60,000 nt of DNA from Takakia lepidozioides (taxonomy: Eukaryota; Streptophyta; Takakiopsida; Takakiales; Takakiaceae). This document shows positions 12,111-23,182 of this stretch, one piece after another (positions within the stretch are counted from its first letter, which is position 1; the number at the start of each line of letters is the position of its first letter). A program made the position numbers and the translations under genes. The DNA lies in the NCBI GenBank assembly GCA_030704615.1, contig CM060731.1, positions 33,978,001 through 34,038,000 on the forward strand. The letters are read 5' to 3'. Below the pieces are notes generated by a model. That model had not been told where the DNA came from, ran no database searches, and was given only the letters and a program-made list of their open reading frames with translations.

Positions 12111-12983
12111 AAGCCTAAATAAGTGTTGAATAATTACTTCCAAACCATAGTATGAAAAGTGTATTCTTAAGTTCACTTCCAAATATCATATGCTGAATTA
12201 GAATTTAGTTTATACTTTCTACTTCCATGTCAAAAGATATAGTAATCTTTGTATACTCATCTAAAATGATACGCACATTGGACAGATGAACACAGAAAAC
12301 TATTGAAGGGGCCATGAAAATATAGAGACTAGCTTGACATCTTCCATAATCCGAAATTTAGAATCACTGAAGATATCAAAAAATCTATTACAACACATAA
12401 TGGAGCTAGGGTACACCATGTTTTTCAACCTTGATGTTCGATAGAGTTTCCTTGATTAAAAAACCATGTTTTCAAAAAAAAAATAAAAAAAATCCATCCT
12501 CTCTAAAAACGTATAATCTCCCATATTTCACCGTGAAACAATTTCATTTTTGGTGACATGCAGGTGTCAAGTGCGCATCCACATGTAAGGTTCATTTTTC
12601 TGGATGATTTTTGATAGGTAGTTATCCTCATTTTACTGGGCATGGGTAGTAAATTTTAGGTGTCAAAAAATGAACCATATAGGAAGTTAAGGGTTAACTT
12701 CAAATCAATATGGAAAAACAAACTGCTAATGCTAAGAGTGGCAAAAATATGCTTCAAATAAAGAAACACTAAATCCAAATGAAGGGAAAAATATAAACCT
12801 CAAAATTCATACAAACCATCGAAATTCCAACTACTAACGTAAACGAAATAAATGCTAGACAAAGGGACAAGTATAAATTTGAACAAAACTCTCAAACAAG
12901 TGAAATAAATGTTAAAACGCATGACAAAATACAAATTCAAATATCCACCACAACCCACACAATCAATTTCCAATCCAAATGAA

Positions 12984-13581
12984 TTAATCTTCTTGCATCT
13001 CTGCTTCTGTCATAGCAGGGCGTAAATGAGAATATCGGCGCTTCTTAGATGGCATGTTACACGGAGGACAAAACACGATCCACCACAAATCCACACAACC
13101 AATCTTGAGTGAATAGCCAGGCTTGAGTGAATTGTCATCAAACGCCTCCGCCTCCGCAATATTGGTCGTGGGAGCGTCCTGCAATTTTTTTGAAGCCCGT
13201 AGCATGAGGTTACAGTTTTTGGCCTTGGGGAGGTAAGGATGTGGATGCCCATGGCAGCATGAGGGTGCTCTCTTGGAAGAGGTCATTAATTGTTAGTAAT
13301 TATTTTAGAAGATCCTCTTGGCATTGGGGTGCAGTGGACCTTGGCGGCGAGTATGGTTCATAGGGAGCATAGGGTTGGTAACCAATCCATAAGGCGTCGA
13401 TGAAACGCCTTTTGCCTTCGGTGGCTTTCCAACGTCCTTCATCTACAAACTCGAACCTCAACGAAGCAAACAAATTGAAAGGATTACTCACATGGATGGC
13501 TACGAGCAAGAGGGAGAGATCACCACTTTGAATTCCTGAAGCTGTAAGTTGTTGTGAGAATAAACATGCAGGGCAGAGCAA
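12984..13581 (-). other. Two short adjacent minus-strand open segments, unidentified
   Basis: Two small open segments lie head to tail on the minus strand. 13581-13300 (93 codons) contains FEFVDEGRWKATEGKRRFID and a Pro/Tyr-rich stretch (GYQPYAPYEPYSPP). 13286-12984 is 100 codons, basic and Cys-containing. I recognise neither. The surroundings (about 12.1-15.3 kb) are AT-rich with no other gene, so a relic of a transposon or gene is as likely as a real small gene. Confidence 0.2.
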
Positions 13582-13599
13582 TGACGACCCGAATAGTGA

Positions 13600-15370
13600 A
13601 CTTTCAACGACTGCGCTCTGGCGGATGCAACGGTAGAATAGTTTAAATCTTAAATTTCAACATCTCTGCTGGACTATGCGATCCGTTCGGCAAGAATATT
13701 ATTTATCGGGAGGGAGCGGGCATACACCACCAATGAGGACAATCGAGAATATGCATGATGCGATGGTAGAATTTAAATATACTTCAAATACACTGGAGAG
13801 ACAAAATGCAAGTAAAGAAGGGGGAATTTTCGGACTCTTCATTCTTTGGTGTTTATATGATGTGGATTTAATATCTCAACAGATTTGGATGCAATGCACA
13901 CTTTGGTTCTCTGTGTACTGAAGAAGTATACAAAATTCTTTGTTGATATTGTTGCAAAAACACCGTCTTAAAGGGTAGAATTGAGAATGCATTAAGTATA
14001 GCTACAATTGCACGATCACAAGATTTGGGTTCAAGATGGCCTTAATTTCCTATAACCCGTTTAGGATTTTGGAAGGCAGATGAATATCAAAATTTTGTTA
14101 TGTGGTGTTACCCATGCATATTGGATCATATGGATATCATAAAAGACTCAATTTTGGGTGGTTCGGGGTTTATCCTTATTGAAATATGTCGATTTTTTTA
14201 TGCACAAAATAGAGAAGCAGGTTGGACAAAAATAATTTTGAAGGTGGCACCCCCCCTATATATAGGTTTTTTGTAGGTTCTTTTCTACGTTATACTCTCG
14301 CACACTGTCCGATTTTGGCAAAGTAAAAAAAAATGATTCGGCGAAGTTCGAGCAAGGGAACAACAACTATATCTGGGTGGCGTGGGTTGGGGGAGTGTGA
14401 GCCAGTTTGGCACATTGCAAAACGTATTTTTGATATTATACATGACTCAGGGAGGCTCATAAGCAGAGCGCTTAAAAGCTCAACGAACAAAAATTGGTTT
14501 CTTTTCCTCTTCACGGGCTGGCTTATTCTCGGCAGGCCTTCACGAAGCAGTGAATTAAGTGGGAAGCCAAAAAAATCTTTATTTTCGACTGCTTCATTCT
14601 CTCAAACACAATTAGTTAGTTTAAGATCTATTAAACTGTGGACGAGGATTTTTTTTTTTTTTTTTTGCTGCCCTCATTAGCACAAAATGATCCATATTAT
14701 CTCTCCAGCTGCGCCATTGATGGATTATTATTTTATGACGAAACGTTAGAAAATTCCTACGTATTTTGAATTATTACGACCCTATTTTTTTACGTTACGT
14801 CATTTTCGCTACGTACAAATTCTCATTGGATTTCAAATACACTTCTAGTGCTTGGCGTGTGAGATCAGAGGAGGGTTTCGGATTTAGTTCATCCCCATTG
14901 GAGTATGTGGCAAGTACTTTATTATGACAAATTAATTTAATTTATAAACTTATACTAATAAATTTGATTCAAGAAGTAGAGATATTTTGGATAATATTAT
15001 AACACACGAAAGTCATGATATTTACTGGTGTTATGCATTAGAATATGAAGTAAAATATTATGTGAGTATTTTTACCAACCAAAAGTTAAATGAAAGTACA
15101 TATACCAAATTTCATGCTCAAACTTGGTTCACCCATATTTTTATTCAACGACAAGAACATAAAAACGGTCTTTCTCCAGAACAGAGGGTAACTGAAGTTT
15201 TTCATAAGACTTTGGTACAACATTTCGATTGGAGACAATGTGAAGTAGAGAAAATATTTTACTTAATATGACATGATTTGCTTGCGTACTTAATACAACC
15301 CAAAATTGGCTTTGTTTTGTGGTTTAGGCTTCGATTAGCTCTTATACTTTCCTAGATTTTCTCATTTAGT
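13600..15370. other. Intergenic, no gene seen
   Basis: AT-rich DNA with a T run near 14650-14666. The open segments at 14333-14680 and 14987-15271 do not resemble any family I know, and I do not call them genes. Confidence 0.3.
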
Positions 15371-15374
15371 TTAT

Positions 15375-15660
15375 GTGGTTTTGCAGGTTGGCGATTTTTA
15401 TTCCAAATTAGTACATCTTCAAATATGCATGAAGGCTGAAGTCATCACTGTCCTGCAACCGTTTCTATCATTTGCTTCGTCATTTTCTACACGATGTGTC
15501 AATGATATGTTGGTTCTTATTATAAACCCTCGTTATAAGAGTCTAATCTTGATCTCGGATTACGTGAGCTGAGAGGCTGCTGTCCTCATTGTTGCACAAT
15601 ATGGTCAAAATATTCTCATGTCTCTTTTGCTGTGAGTTTTCAATTATTTTAATCCAAGTA
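15375..15660 (+). pseudogene. hAT-type transposase fragment (dimerisation-side region)
   Basis: Readable pieces ILQPFLSF-like (TVLQPFLSFASSFS), then MLVLIINPRYKSLILISDYV, then after a frameshift EAAVLIVAQYGQNILMSLLL. This resembles the part of plant hAT transposases that reads '..LSFARSF..MLALMLDPRFKSL..'. No intact ORF is present. Assignment rests on remembered motif shape only. Confidence 0.4.
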
Positions 15661-15861
15661 ACAATAACAACAATGTTATTGTCAGTCCCATCATTCATAC
15701 TGGATTACTTGGGTCTATGGTCTCTTATGAAGACAACAATTGGCCTCCTCAAATCGGAATTATCCTTGTTTAAGAGATTGGCAGTTTCTTTGAATGATTG
15801 TAATCCATGAGCAGGGTGGAAGGACCATGAGATGCAATTTCCCAATCCAGCAAATGAAGCT

Positions 15862-15985
15862 CAAATACTTGACTACATGAGGTACTTCAGTAGAGACAAA
15901 GACAAGCCAAGTACTCGATTGAGCAAATACTTGACTACATGAGGTACTTCAGCATAGACAAAGACAAGCCAACTATTCAATTGAG
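15862..15985 (+). repeat. Tandem duplication, two 62-bp units
   Basis: Units at 15862-15923 and 15924-15985 both start 'caaatacttgactacatgag' and end in 'attgag', with a handful of substitutions. It lies between hAT relics and the MITE and abuts the latter within 5 bp. Confidence 0.85.
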
Positions 15986-15990
15986 CCTTA

Positions 15991-16442
15991 GAGCATCTCC
16001 AACGGTGTCCCGCCATCGGGCCCCGCCAAGCTGCTCAGGGCATGGAGTTTGGCGTGGATTTGAGGCTCCGTACATGCGACTCGCGGAACAACGTTCACCG
16101 GGGTCACGCTAAATCCAGCGCCAAGTTGGGCTGGTCAATTTGCGGATGTCACGTTCTGGCTCCAAGCTGCGTCACACCTGCTATTCCTATCCCCAAAAGC
16201 AAGAGCGCGTGTTCTTTATACCTCTACACGATGTGCACGTACTAGACTTGCTCCCCAGTGCTTGGGCGTGCACGTGCACGCTTGGCGGAGGCTCGGCGAG
16301 GTACGCCAAATATGTAAAATATGGCATACCCCTGACCTTGGCGTAGGTGCGCCAAATATAGTGTTGGCCGGGTGCGGTGGGTCGCGATCCGGGAAACGGC
16401 CTAGCAAAATGGCATAGCGTACCTACGTTGGGTAGGATGCTC
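15991..16442. mobile_element. PIF/Harbinger-like MITE with TTA target duplication
   Basis: A 452-bp GC-rich block bounded by inverted ends GAGCATCTCCAACG (left) and, on the other strand, GAGCATCCTACCCAACG (right), flanked by TTA at 15988-15990 and 16443-16445. GAGCATC-type ends with a 3-bp TWA duplication are typical of plant PIF/Harbinger elements and their MITEs. No transposase is encoded. It stands out from the AT-rich surroundings by composition. Confidence 0.7.
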
Positions 16443-16675
16443 TTAATCATATAAGCCATAAGCACGTGGAGGCAGTAAAGAACATAATTAGCACCAAGTC
16501 AAAGTCAATCATGTCATAGTTATGTGGAGAATGTCGATGTCAATAATGTCCTTGTTTCAGTCATAATTGTGTCAAGTACCAAGTGCAAGACAATACTAAC
16601 AAAATTAAACAAGGTAATTAATACATTTAACAGTATGGAGCAAAATACTACCGCCACTTCAGTCCTCTAAAAGAT

Positions 16676-17130
16676 TTAAATGAAAGCAACAAATATGTTT
16701 TGGCTAGATGAGGCCCCAAACAATCTTAATGAAAGTAAGAAATATATATCATTGGGATCGTCTTTCCGAACAATTTCTCGGTGCATCCGAACACAAAAAT
16801 TAATTGCAGTAGCAATGGCGTCAAACAACAACCAATAATCACGGGTTTGATTTAGAACCACGGGTGTCATGGTACTCGATTTTGTAGTGCCACGGTTTGT
16901 CGTGAGTAACAAATATTAATGGCGTCTCGGAATTCAAGGGTCTCTTTGAATAAAATTACCTTTGACACAAAGCGCGTCTTCATAGGAGTCTTGAGTTTCC
17001 TAGGACGAAGTCCAACATCTACGCACGCCATTGCTCATTCATATCGATATTTTCCAGACTTCTTAGTCCACGTGATAGTCTTTTAAAGGGCGGTCTGCAT
17101 CTCTTTCCCTCATTTCAGCACATACTTTGA
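16676..17130 (-). pseudogene. hAT-type transposase fragment, minus strand
   Basis: Broken frames on the minus strand read ACVDVGLRPRKLKTPMKTRF, then ETLEFRDAINICYSRQTVAL, then further down INFCVRMHREIVRK. The string 'GL.P.KLKTP.KTRFASK' is one I associate with a plant hAT-like transposase family. It is inverted relative to the fragment at 15375-15660, so the two are separate or rearranged pieces. Confidence is limited because no database was used. Confidence 0.4.
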
Positions 17131-17249
17131 TGTCGTCTGCTGCATATTGGCAGCATTTCGACATCACATGGCCAGAACAATGACATATATGAGGCTCATT
17201 TAGCTGCAAAGGAGCACATGAAACAACATTGCAAGTAGAGGGCAGCGGC

Positions 17250-18458
17250 GAGAGTATTCACATAGACAATAATATTGTCGCACAGATTAAAAGAACTCAA
17301 TAATTTTTTCACCAGCATCGCCATCGCAACTCCACTAGTGTCATGGGCCTCAAACACACCCACAGTAATGTCATGGAACCCATTGCTCATTCAGAAAATT
17401 AATTACCAAAGCAAAAGTGTCATTACCCTCCCCGTGACATTCACAAATCAAATGAAGCAGTAACAGTTAGACAACCATCAAGAAATGGCATTATATATCT
17501 CTCCATGGTCTTGATGAAACCTTGTAAGATTTTATTGGCTCCTCCCTCAAGAAGAGACCACGCATCAGTTTTGAAAAAGTGAGATGATCCTGATATACCT
17601 ACACCCGAAGGATATAACACCCTCGGATTGTAGATAAACCTGCCCTAGTTAGCAATGTATGTTAATATGGAGGAGCTCCATAAACCTGTAGTTAATGAGG
17701 TGGGTATCACATTAATTGCAGTCAAGAGGAAAAGGTGAGGAGTTCGAATCCTTCTAAAACAACTTTTTGAATATGTAAACAACTAGGATGAGAAAGGAAC
17801 AACCTAAACAACTACGATGGAAAAAAAAAAAACATAGCTATAGCTCATTAATAGCAGTCAAGATCATTCAATATAATGCAGAAGAGTTTATATATATATA
17901 TATATATTGTCATGTCACTATGTTTTAAGATAGCAGGTGTAGCGTATTGGTAAGGAAGTGGAATCTTCTACAAGTGGTGATGCATTCAAACCTTTATACT
18001 AGAAGAACCGCCTTATTTTTTAATAGGTTGACAATTTGGATGAATAAATTCACAGCAAATGAAAAAGGTGGCCGCGGAGGAGGATGTAAAAAGAAAGGGT
18101 GGCAGAAATGCGTTAAAATATACTAAAAATGTTTGTTTTTGAAAAGGACATGTGTCAGCAAGTTTAGGACTTAAAAATAATAAATAATAAATTAAAAAAT
18201 AAAAAAGGGCCGATAGCTGGCTCTCCGTCATCAAGGCCCTCTCCAATATCCGTCATGTGGGGCGTTTCTCTTTGAATCATGTGAGAGACTTAGTTGGTTT
18301 CGAAGAGCATGCTGCTTGATTTTTATTTTGCATTCAAACGTATAGCATAACATAGCATAACATATCATAGTATAATCTTGCCTTGCTTTGCTTTGCTTGG
18401 CTTTTACTTGCTTTTCTAGTTTTCCAGGACAATATTTGGCTTTACAAGCTTCTCATGT
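17250..18458. other. Intergenic; (TA)n tract and tRNA-like relics
   Basis: No gene is seen. A (TA)n tract lies at about 17890-17908. At about 17940-17995 the sequence 'gtagcgtattggtaag' followed by 'gcattcaaacc' resembles degenerate pol III A and B boxes, and a similar B-box-like 'gagttcgaatcc' occurs near 17742. These may be old tRNA-derived SINE remnants. Confidence 0.3.
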
Positions 18459-18554
18459 TGTTGTCCACACAACATACTTGGATTTTACAAATCCATTTTT
18501 GTTGTATGTGTGTTTTTTGTTTAATACACGAGTGTTTCAAGAAGGAAACAAATG
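18459..18554 (+). repeat. 96-bp inverted repeat, left arm
   Basis: Base-by-base comparison shows this 96-bp segment is the exact reverse complement of 21256-21351. The match stops abruptly on both sides. The arms are 2.7 kb apart and bracket the DUF642 gene. Confidence 0.95.
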
Positions 18555-18966
18555 TGTGCCACATCTTGCTTACCTGCACCGTCCTGAGCAATATGTGTGC
18601 CACATGCTACATTGAGGGGACAAGCAAGATGAGGACAGTTCAGTACCTTGATGAATTTGTACATGCTACTCAAGTGATAGAGTGTAGAACCAGTGTAGGG
18701 TTGAGAGTGGCATCCAGGAGTTCAGGGGAAAAACTGTTGCATTCCTTGCTGCATATATGATCACAGCCCCGGATTTGTTGGTCTTCTATGCCTGTGGAGG
18801 CTCTACCAAATAGAGACTGGGAATTATGACAAGATTTTGGAGAATATTTTTCCAACAACCTGAGATAGACTAATGGAAGGGTCAATGTAGAGTCATTGGA
18901 TCAAGCTGAGGCTTCAGGTTGGACTCTATTGAGAGATAACAAACATTTATCTGTCTCTTCAAGTAA

Positions 18967-20322
18967 TTATGAAATACACCACAAGATCCATAGGTTGAAG
19001 GCAGACAACACGGGTGTGGCTACAAAGAATAGACTCATTTTGTTCGCGTTGTTTATGGGAACAGTACCGATTTCAAACATAACATAATTCAGTCCGGAAG
19101 AGACCTGAAAGATCTGAACGTTATCTAACAAAGGTCCAAAGCTTCCAGGGATTTTGCTCACAAATGTCAGTTTGGTGCTGGTGTCAGGTGTCTTGTTGAG
19201 AAATGTGAGGTTTTTGGTTTGCCAACCCACACTGGACGTGGAATATCCAGTGGTTTTCATGCGAACAGTAACGGAACTCAAAAGTTTTCCACTGGGCACA
19301 CCCTCCACCTTCACATAGAGATCACCCTCAATTTCCTCAGCTGGCGTTGGGTTTACCGCTGTGTCAAACAAGACATTGTATCGACTGCTTGATGATGTAT
19401 TGAAAGTTGTGCTGAGGGTGGCAGTAGTTCCTTGACAGCTCAAATCTAGAAGGGTCCATGTGTTATCAGTTGAAGGTTGGAGCCCCCCTAGGCTTGTGTT
19501 AAAGATTGACATCATCCCTGCTTCTAGCGACCATTTGTTTATTGCAAAGGACGGAGCATAAAGCAGCACCGAGGACGTTGAACCGTCAAACTGCACACTT
19601 ACACTTGGGTCTAGTTGTTCAAAGCTTCCGTTCTCTAACAAGTTGTCCAGAGTGACCTGGATGTTTGCCACCAAGACACCATATGGACCTTGGACAAGGG
19701 AGGCGAGATACAAAATAGTGGGCACCCCAGTGCCTAGCATTTTACAAGAGATAGTCTGCCATTGGATAGCCTGGCGGGAGATGCTGACATTCTTCGCTGC
19801 AAATGGGTTATATACGGGTCCGACTCTTCTTCCAAAAATGTTGAAGAGAATGACGCGCAAGGCTTTTGGCTGAGGCCCTCCGTCAGGGTTGTCAGCAATG
19901 CTCATCGATATGGTATAGATTGCACCCTTACGAGGGGTGTACATAGGCATGCTAATTATGTGGCCTGGTCCCCCTCGAAAATTCATGTGGAGAATGCGAG
20001 AACAATTGAAATTGGGGGGCGCCATGTATGATTCCGTTTCCAAAAGTTGCAGCCCTCCATGGACAGCAATCCAGTAAGGCAACATAGTTTTTATGCCGTT
20101 GGCAATGATGTCCGAAGAATAGTACATTCCAAACGGGGAACTCCATATGACCGTCTCAAAGTCCCCATTTTGTAGGAGGTTTGGTGCATCAGAGTCTGTT
20201 TCATCGATCAGCATGAGAGACAACGCAAGTGTTATAGGCAACAGCAGCCTGAGAACACGCAAAGCCATACCAGGGGAACATCTGTCTCTTTCCACCACTT
20301 TCCTCCAGTCTTTTGAAGTCAT
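18967..20322 (-). CDS. DUF642 cell-wall protein, single exon
   Basis: Secreted DUF642-family protein of 451 residues. The family is plant-specific, sits in the cell wall and binds wall polysaccharides or pectin methylesterase; it is built of two galactose-binding-like modules. Seen here: a hydrophobic leader (VLRLLLPITLALSLMLI), then the module-1 opening NLLQNGDFE at about residue 49, a second module opening NLLENGSFEQ at about residue 228, and the closing GPLLDNVQIFQV near residue 409. The first ATG (20322) gives 18 polar residues before the leader; the second ATG (codon at 20268) gives a more usual signal peptide and may be the true start. The C-terminus ends in a hydrophobic tail (LFFVATPVLSAFNLWILW) after NNAN, consistent with a GPI-anchor signal, making it longer than the common ~370-residue members. 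No internal stop. It lies alone between identical inverted repeats. Confidence 0.92.
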   Translation of the reverse strand: MTSKDWRKVVERDRCSPGMALRVLRLLLPITLALSLMLIDETDSDAPNLLQNGDFETVIWSSPFGMYYSSDIIANGIKTMLPYWIAVHGGLQLLETESYMAPPNFNCSRILHMNFRGGPGHIISMPMYTPRKGAIYTISMSIADNPDGGPQPKALRVILFNIFGRRVGPVYNPFAAKNVSISRQAIQWQTISCKMLGTGVPTILYLASLVQGPYGVLVANIQVTLDNLLENGSFEQLDPSVSVQFDGSTSSVLLYAPSFAINKWSLEAGMMSIFNTSLGGLQPSTDNTWTLLDLSCQGTTATLSTTFNTSSSSRYNVLFDTAVNPTPAEEIEGDLYVKVEGVPSGKLLSSVTVRMKTTGYSTSSVGWQTKNLTFLNKTPDTSTKLTFVSKIPGSFGPLLDNVQIFQVSSGLNYVMFEIGTVPINNANKMSLFFVATPVLSAFNLWILWCIS

Positions 20323-21255
20323 CGAATATGTCGAATCAAAATCACTTGAAAGACTTCACCTTTCGATTTGTGGAAGGGCAACCACTATCACACATCGCTT
20401 CTCTACAAATAGTTACTTGGATGTATTTGTCTGTCCACAAGTCTCTGTCGTCTTTGGGCTCCCTGGCTGCCTCTCATGATACACCATGGTTTGATCTTAC
20501 ATAGTGAAATTGTTGCCCTGATCGTAACCTGCAGTTCGAATATGAAAACTTGTGTACATATCTGTAATACTCCACCAGCTGTTGTCACTTGCGCTTTGCA
20601 TATTTTTTGTGCCTGTCTCTCTGGCTCCCTTCATTTTCCAGTATCATATGTACCTTTGTATCAGGGAAGGAACGAGCTTACACCTTCCTCTCGGCATCCT
20701 ACCCCTTACCTATATTCAAATTTCATCTCTCTCCTCTTTGAACCATTTCTCGCTGTCTACCCGCAAAGGCGGTCTTCCCTCCGGTGAATTTAGGATGGTC
20801 GTGCATAGACTGTTCCCTAGAAGAAACCTTGATCTTTTCCTCTCCCTCGTCCACGAACTTGACATCATTTTGTACATTCTTCATGTAGGTATCATTTGAC
20901 ACCACCAGCAACTCTTTCTTGCTCTTCAACTCTCTATTTCTGATAAGTTTGCACATCTCCCTAGAAGCCATACTCTCTGTGGTTGCCATTTAGCTCCAAG
21001 CTCCACTTCTTTGCGCATCGGTTCTTCGAGAGGTAGTTACACAAATTGGAGAGCATGAAGAGACTCCAAATTGGTTATGCTGAACAACATGGATTAACCG
21101 CACATCGCCGTAAACTTTCAAACGGAAGGGACCTCCGTTGATCGGGAGGGTCCTCCTTTGCAGTGAAGGGTCCGCGGATGTATCATGTTTTATTACGCAC
21201 GGCCCTACATTTTTTTTATTTTTTTTTCAAACTTCATTAAAGTTTGAATAATATG
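20323..21255. other. Upstream region of DUF642, no further gene seen
   Basis: Would contain the DUF642 promoter and leader (minus strand). I see no coding segment with family resemblance and no RNA gene. Confidence 0.35.
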
Positions 21256-21351
21256 CATTTGTTTCCTTCTTGAAACACTCGTGTATTAAACAAAAAACAC
21301 ACATACAACAAAAATGGATTTGTAAAATCCAAGTATGTTGTGTGGACAACA
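21256..21351 (-). repeat. 96-bp inverted repeat, right arm
   Basis: Exact reverse complement of 18459-18554. Flanking bases differ from the left arm on both sides. Beyond it (21352-22084) the DNA is very AT-rich, without a gene, up to the start of the Helentron reading frame. Confidence 0.95.
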
Positions 21352-22136
21352 TCACAAGCAAGACCTTCAATTTTCTACCTTGGTTCCATATACTAAATAA
21401 TAAATTATCAAACAATTCTATTTTCTTAATATTATTGAGAGCATATTAAACATATTCACTTCATAGTACCATTATTCTACTCATTATTTCCTTAGTTTCT
21501 TAGAGAGATATCTAGAGTCTTATCAGGTATACTAATTAAATTACATAAATAAATTAATATTTCAAATTTACTCAGGATTTTTAAATTTAATTAAATATTT
21601 CAAATTTACAGTTCTATATTTTAACAATTGAAGGTTTTACATGTTACGGTTTCAGAGTGTCTACAAGTTTAATTAGGGATATTCCAGGGTTTCCAATGTA
21701 TATTAAGGTTTTATACATTTAAGCTTCTACAAATTAAACTAAAAACAAGAAATTTAGGGCTTCATGATATTTTAGGATTTCTACAATTTACTAGGGATAC
21801 CTGTTACATAGCCATTTACATAATAGGGTTTCAAAGAGTCTAATTAAATTAGGGATATTTCAGGGTTTTTCAGTTCAATTAGGGTTTTATATATTTAAGT
21901 TTTATAAAAATAAAAATAAAATCATGGAATTTACGGCTTCACGATATTTTAGTGTTTCTAAATTTTAAAATTCACTTCTATCTATATGTTTATGGTACTT
22001 CAAGTTTATTCTTGAATACATTTCTTTATAGTTTATCTAATACTAATATTAATCTAAGATATTAGAATTTTCAATATTGTAAACATGGATTGTGACATTG
22101 ATTTTGTATTGCAACGTCAACATTTACAGTGTATAC

Positions 22137-23182
22137 CAGTGTTGTGCGGGTATATTGATTTCAATATACCCTTAGGGTATAAGTAAATTATTTTTGTCAA
22201 ATCATTTACCCTCCGGGTATGGATAATTGAAATCTCAAAAAATCATTTATCCTCCGGGTATGGATAAATTAACTTTTCAGATTTCTATATAACCCCCGGG
22301 TATGGATATACATGCCAAAATATACCCTGAGGGTATGAATAGTTTCCGGGTATGGATAGTTATTTCCATTAATATATAATTTAATGATTTTAAAGAATAT
22401 ATGATGTTCTTCAATATGTACAAAACACACACAAAAAAAAATCTATGGTAAAAGAGAAAATTGATAAGATATTGCATAATATTTTGGTGTTAATTTCCAA
22501 TGCAAGATGGAGGAGATTATAAAAAAAGCACATCGGCTGGTAGCTCAGCTGATAAGTGCACAATGTGTGTCACTTAGGTGGTTCGGGGTTCGAACCCGCT
22601 GCCCTGCCCTACCCCGCCCCGCCCCGTGTGTGGGATTGTTGTGTGACGGCATGTCTGCGCGTTGATCGTATCGTAGGTCTCATGGCCCATAAATGAAAGG
22701 GGGTTAATCTTTCTCCCTCCTCGCATGAATTGTGGGAATAAATAAATAAAAACCCCTCAAGGACCTAAATTGTGGGTTGTCAAGTTTCCTTATATATATA
22801 TGCGAGATGGTATTGTTTGGATTACATGACATTTAAGGAATGATATATATGTAACATTTGTTTTAGCTGTGATTGGAGCTTTCTTATAGCTCAAGGCTCC
22901 CTAACAACACAACAAAAAGAGAAAAGACGTAGCACATAAAGGCCCTTATATACCCTGATTAGATATACCCTTCAATTTAACATATACCCTTCAGGAAAGT
23001 AGGGTATATTGAGGGTCTTGATGCAGGTAAATATAAGGATAAGGGTATATCATAAAAATATACCCTGATATAAGGGGGCACATCCGGGTACCTAAACTTG
23101 CCACACCAGGGTATACATATATCAATATACCTGATATACCCGGCGGATATATCAGGGTAATTCATATACCCGCCCAAAACTG
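22137..23182. mobile_element. Non-autonomous hAT element with 8-bp target duplication
   Basis: Terminal inverted repeats CAGTGTTGTGCGGGTATATT (left) and, on the other strand, CAGTTTTGGGCGGGTATATG (right) are flanked by a perfect 8-bp duplication GTGTATAC at 22129-22136 and 23183-23190. Both subterminal regions are packed with GGGTAT/ATACCC motifs in both orientations (about 22148-22345 and 22956-23170). Such motifs serve as transposase binding sites in hAT elements. No transposase is encoded. It carries a SINE in its middle. Confidence 0.92.
22534..22752 (+). mobile_element. tRNA-derived SINE inside the hAT element
   Basis: Begins with a tRNA-like head: an A box within 'ggtagctcagctgataagtg' and a B box 'ggttcgaaccc' about 40 bp downstream. 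A G/C-rich body and a non-tRNA part follow, ending in 'aataaataaataaa' (about 22738-22752). Length and pol III boxes fit a plant SINE rather than a functional tRNA gene, because the acceptor-stem pairing is not evident. Confidence 0.65.

Noticed and set aside
19643-20031. Plus-strand ORFs at 19.6-20.0 kb
   Set aside because: Shadows of the DUF642 coding sequence on the opposite strand.
22120-22350. Telomere-like or CRISPR-like short repeats (GGGTAT)
   Set aside because: Motifs occur in both orientations at irregular spacing inside hAT terminal repeats with a target duplication. They are better explained as transposase binding sites.
22534-22610. A functional tRNA gene
   Set aside because: The A and B boxes fit, but acceptor-stem pairing is not evident, and the unit continues into a 200-bp body with an A-rich tail, which fits a SINE.
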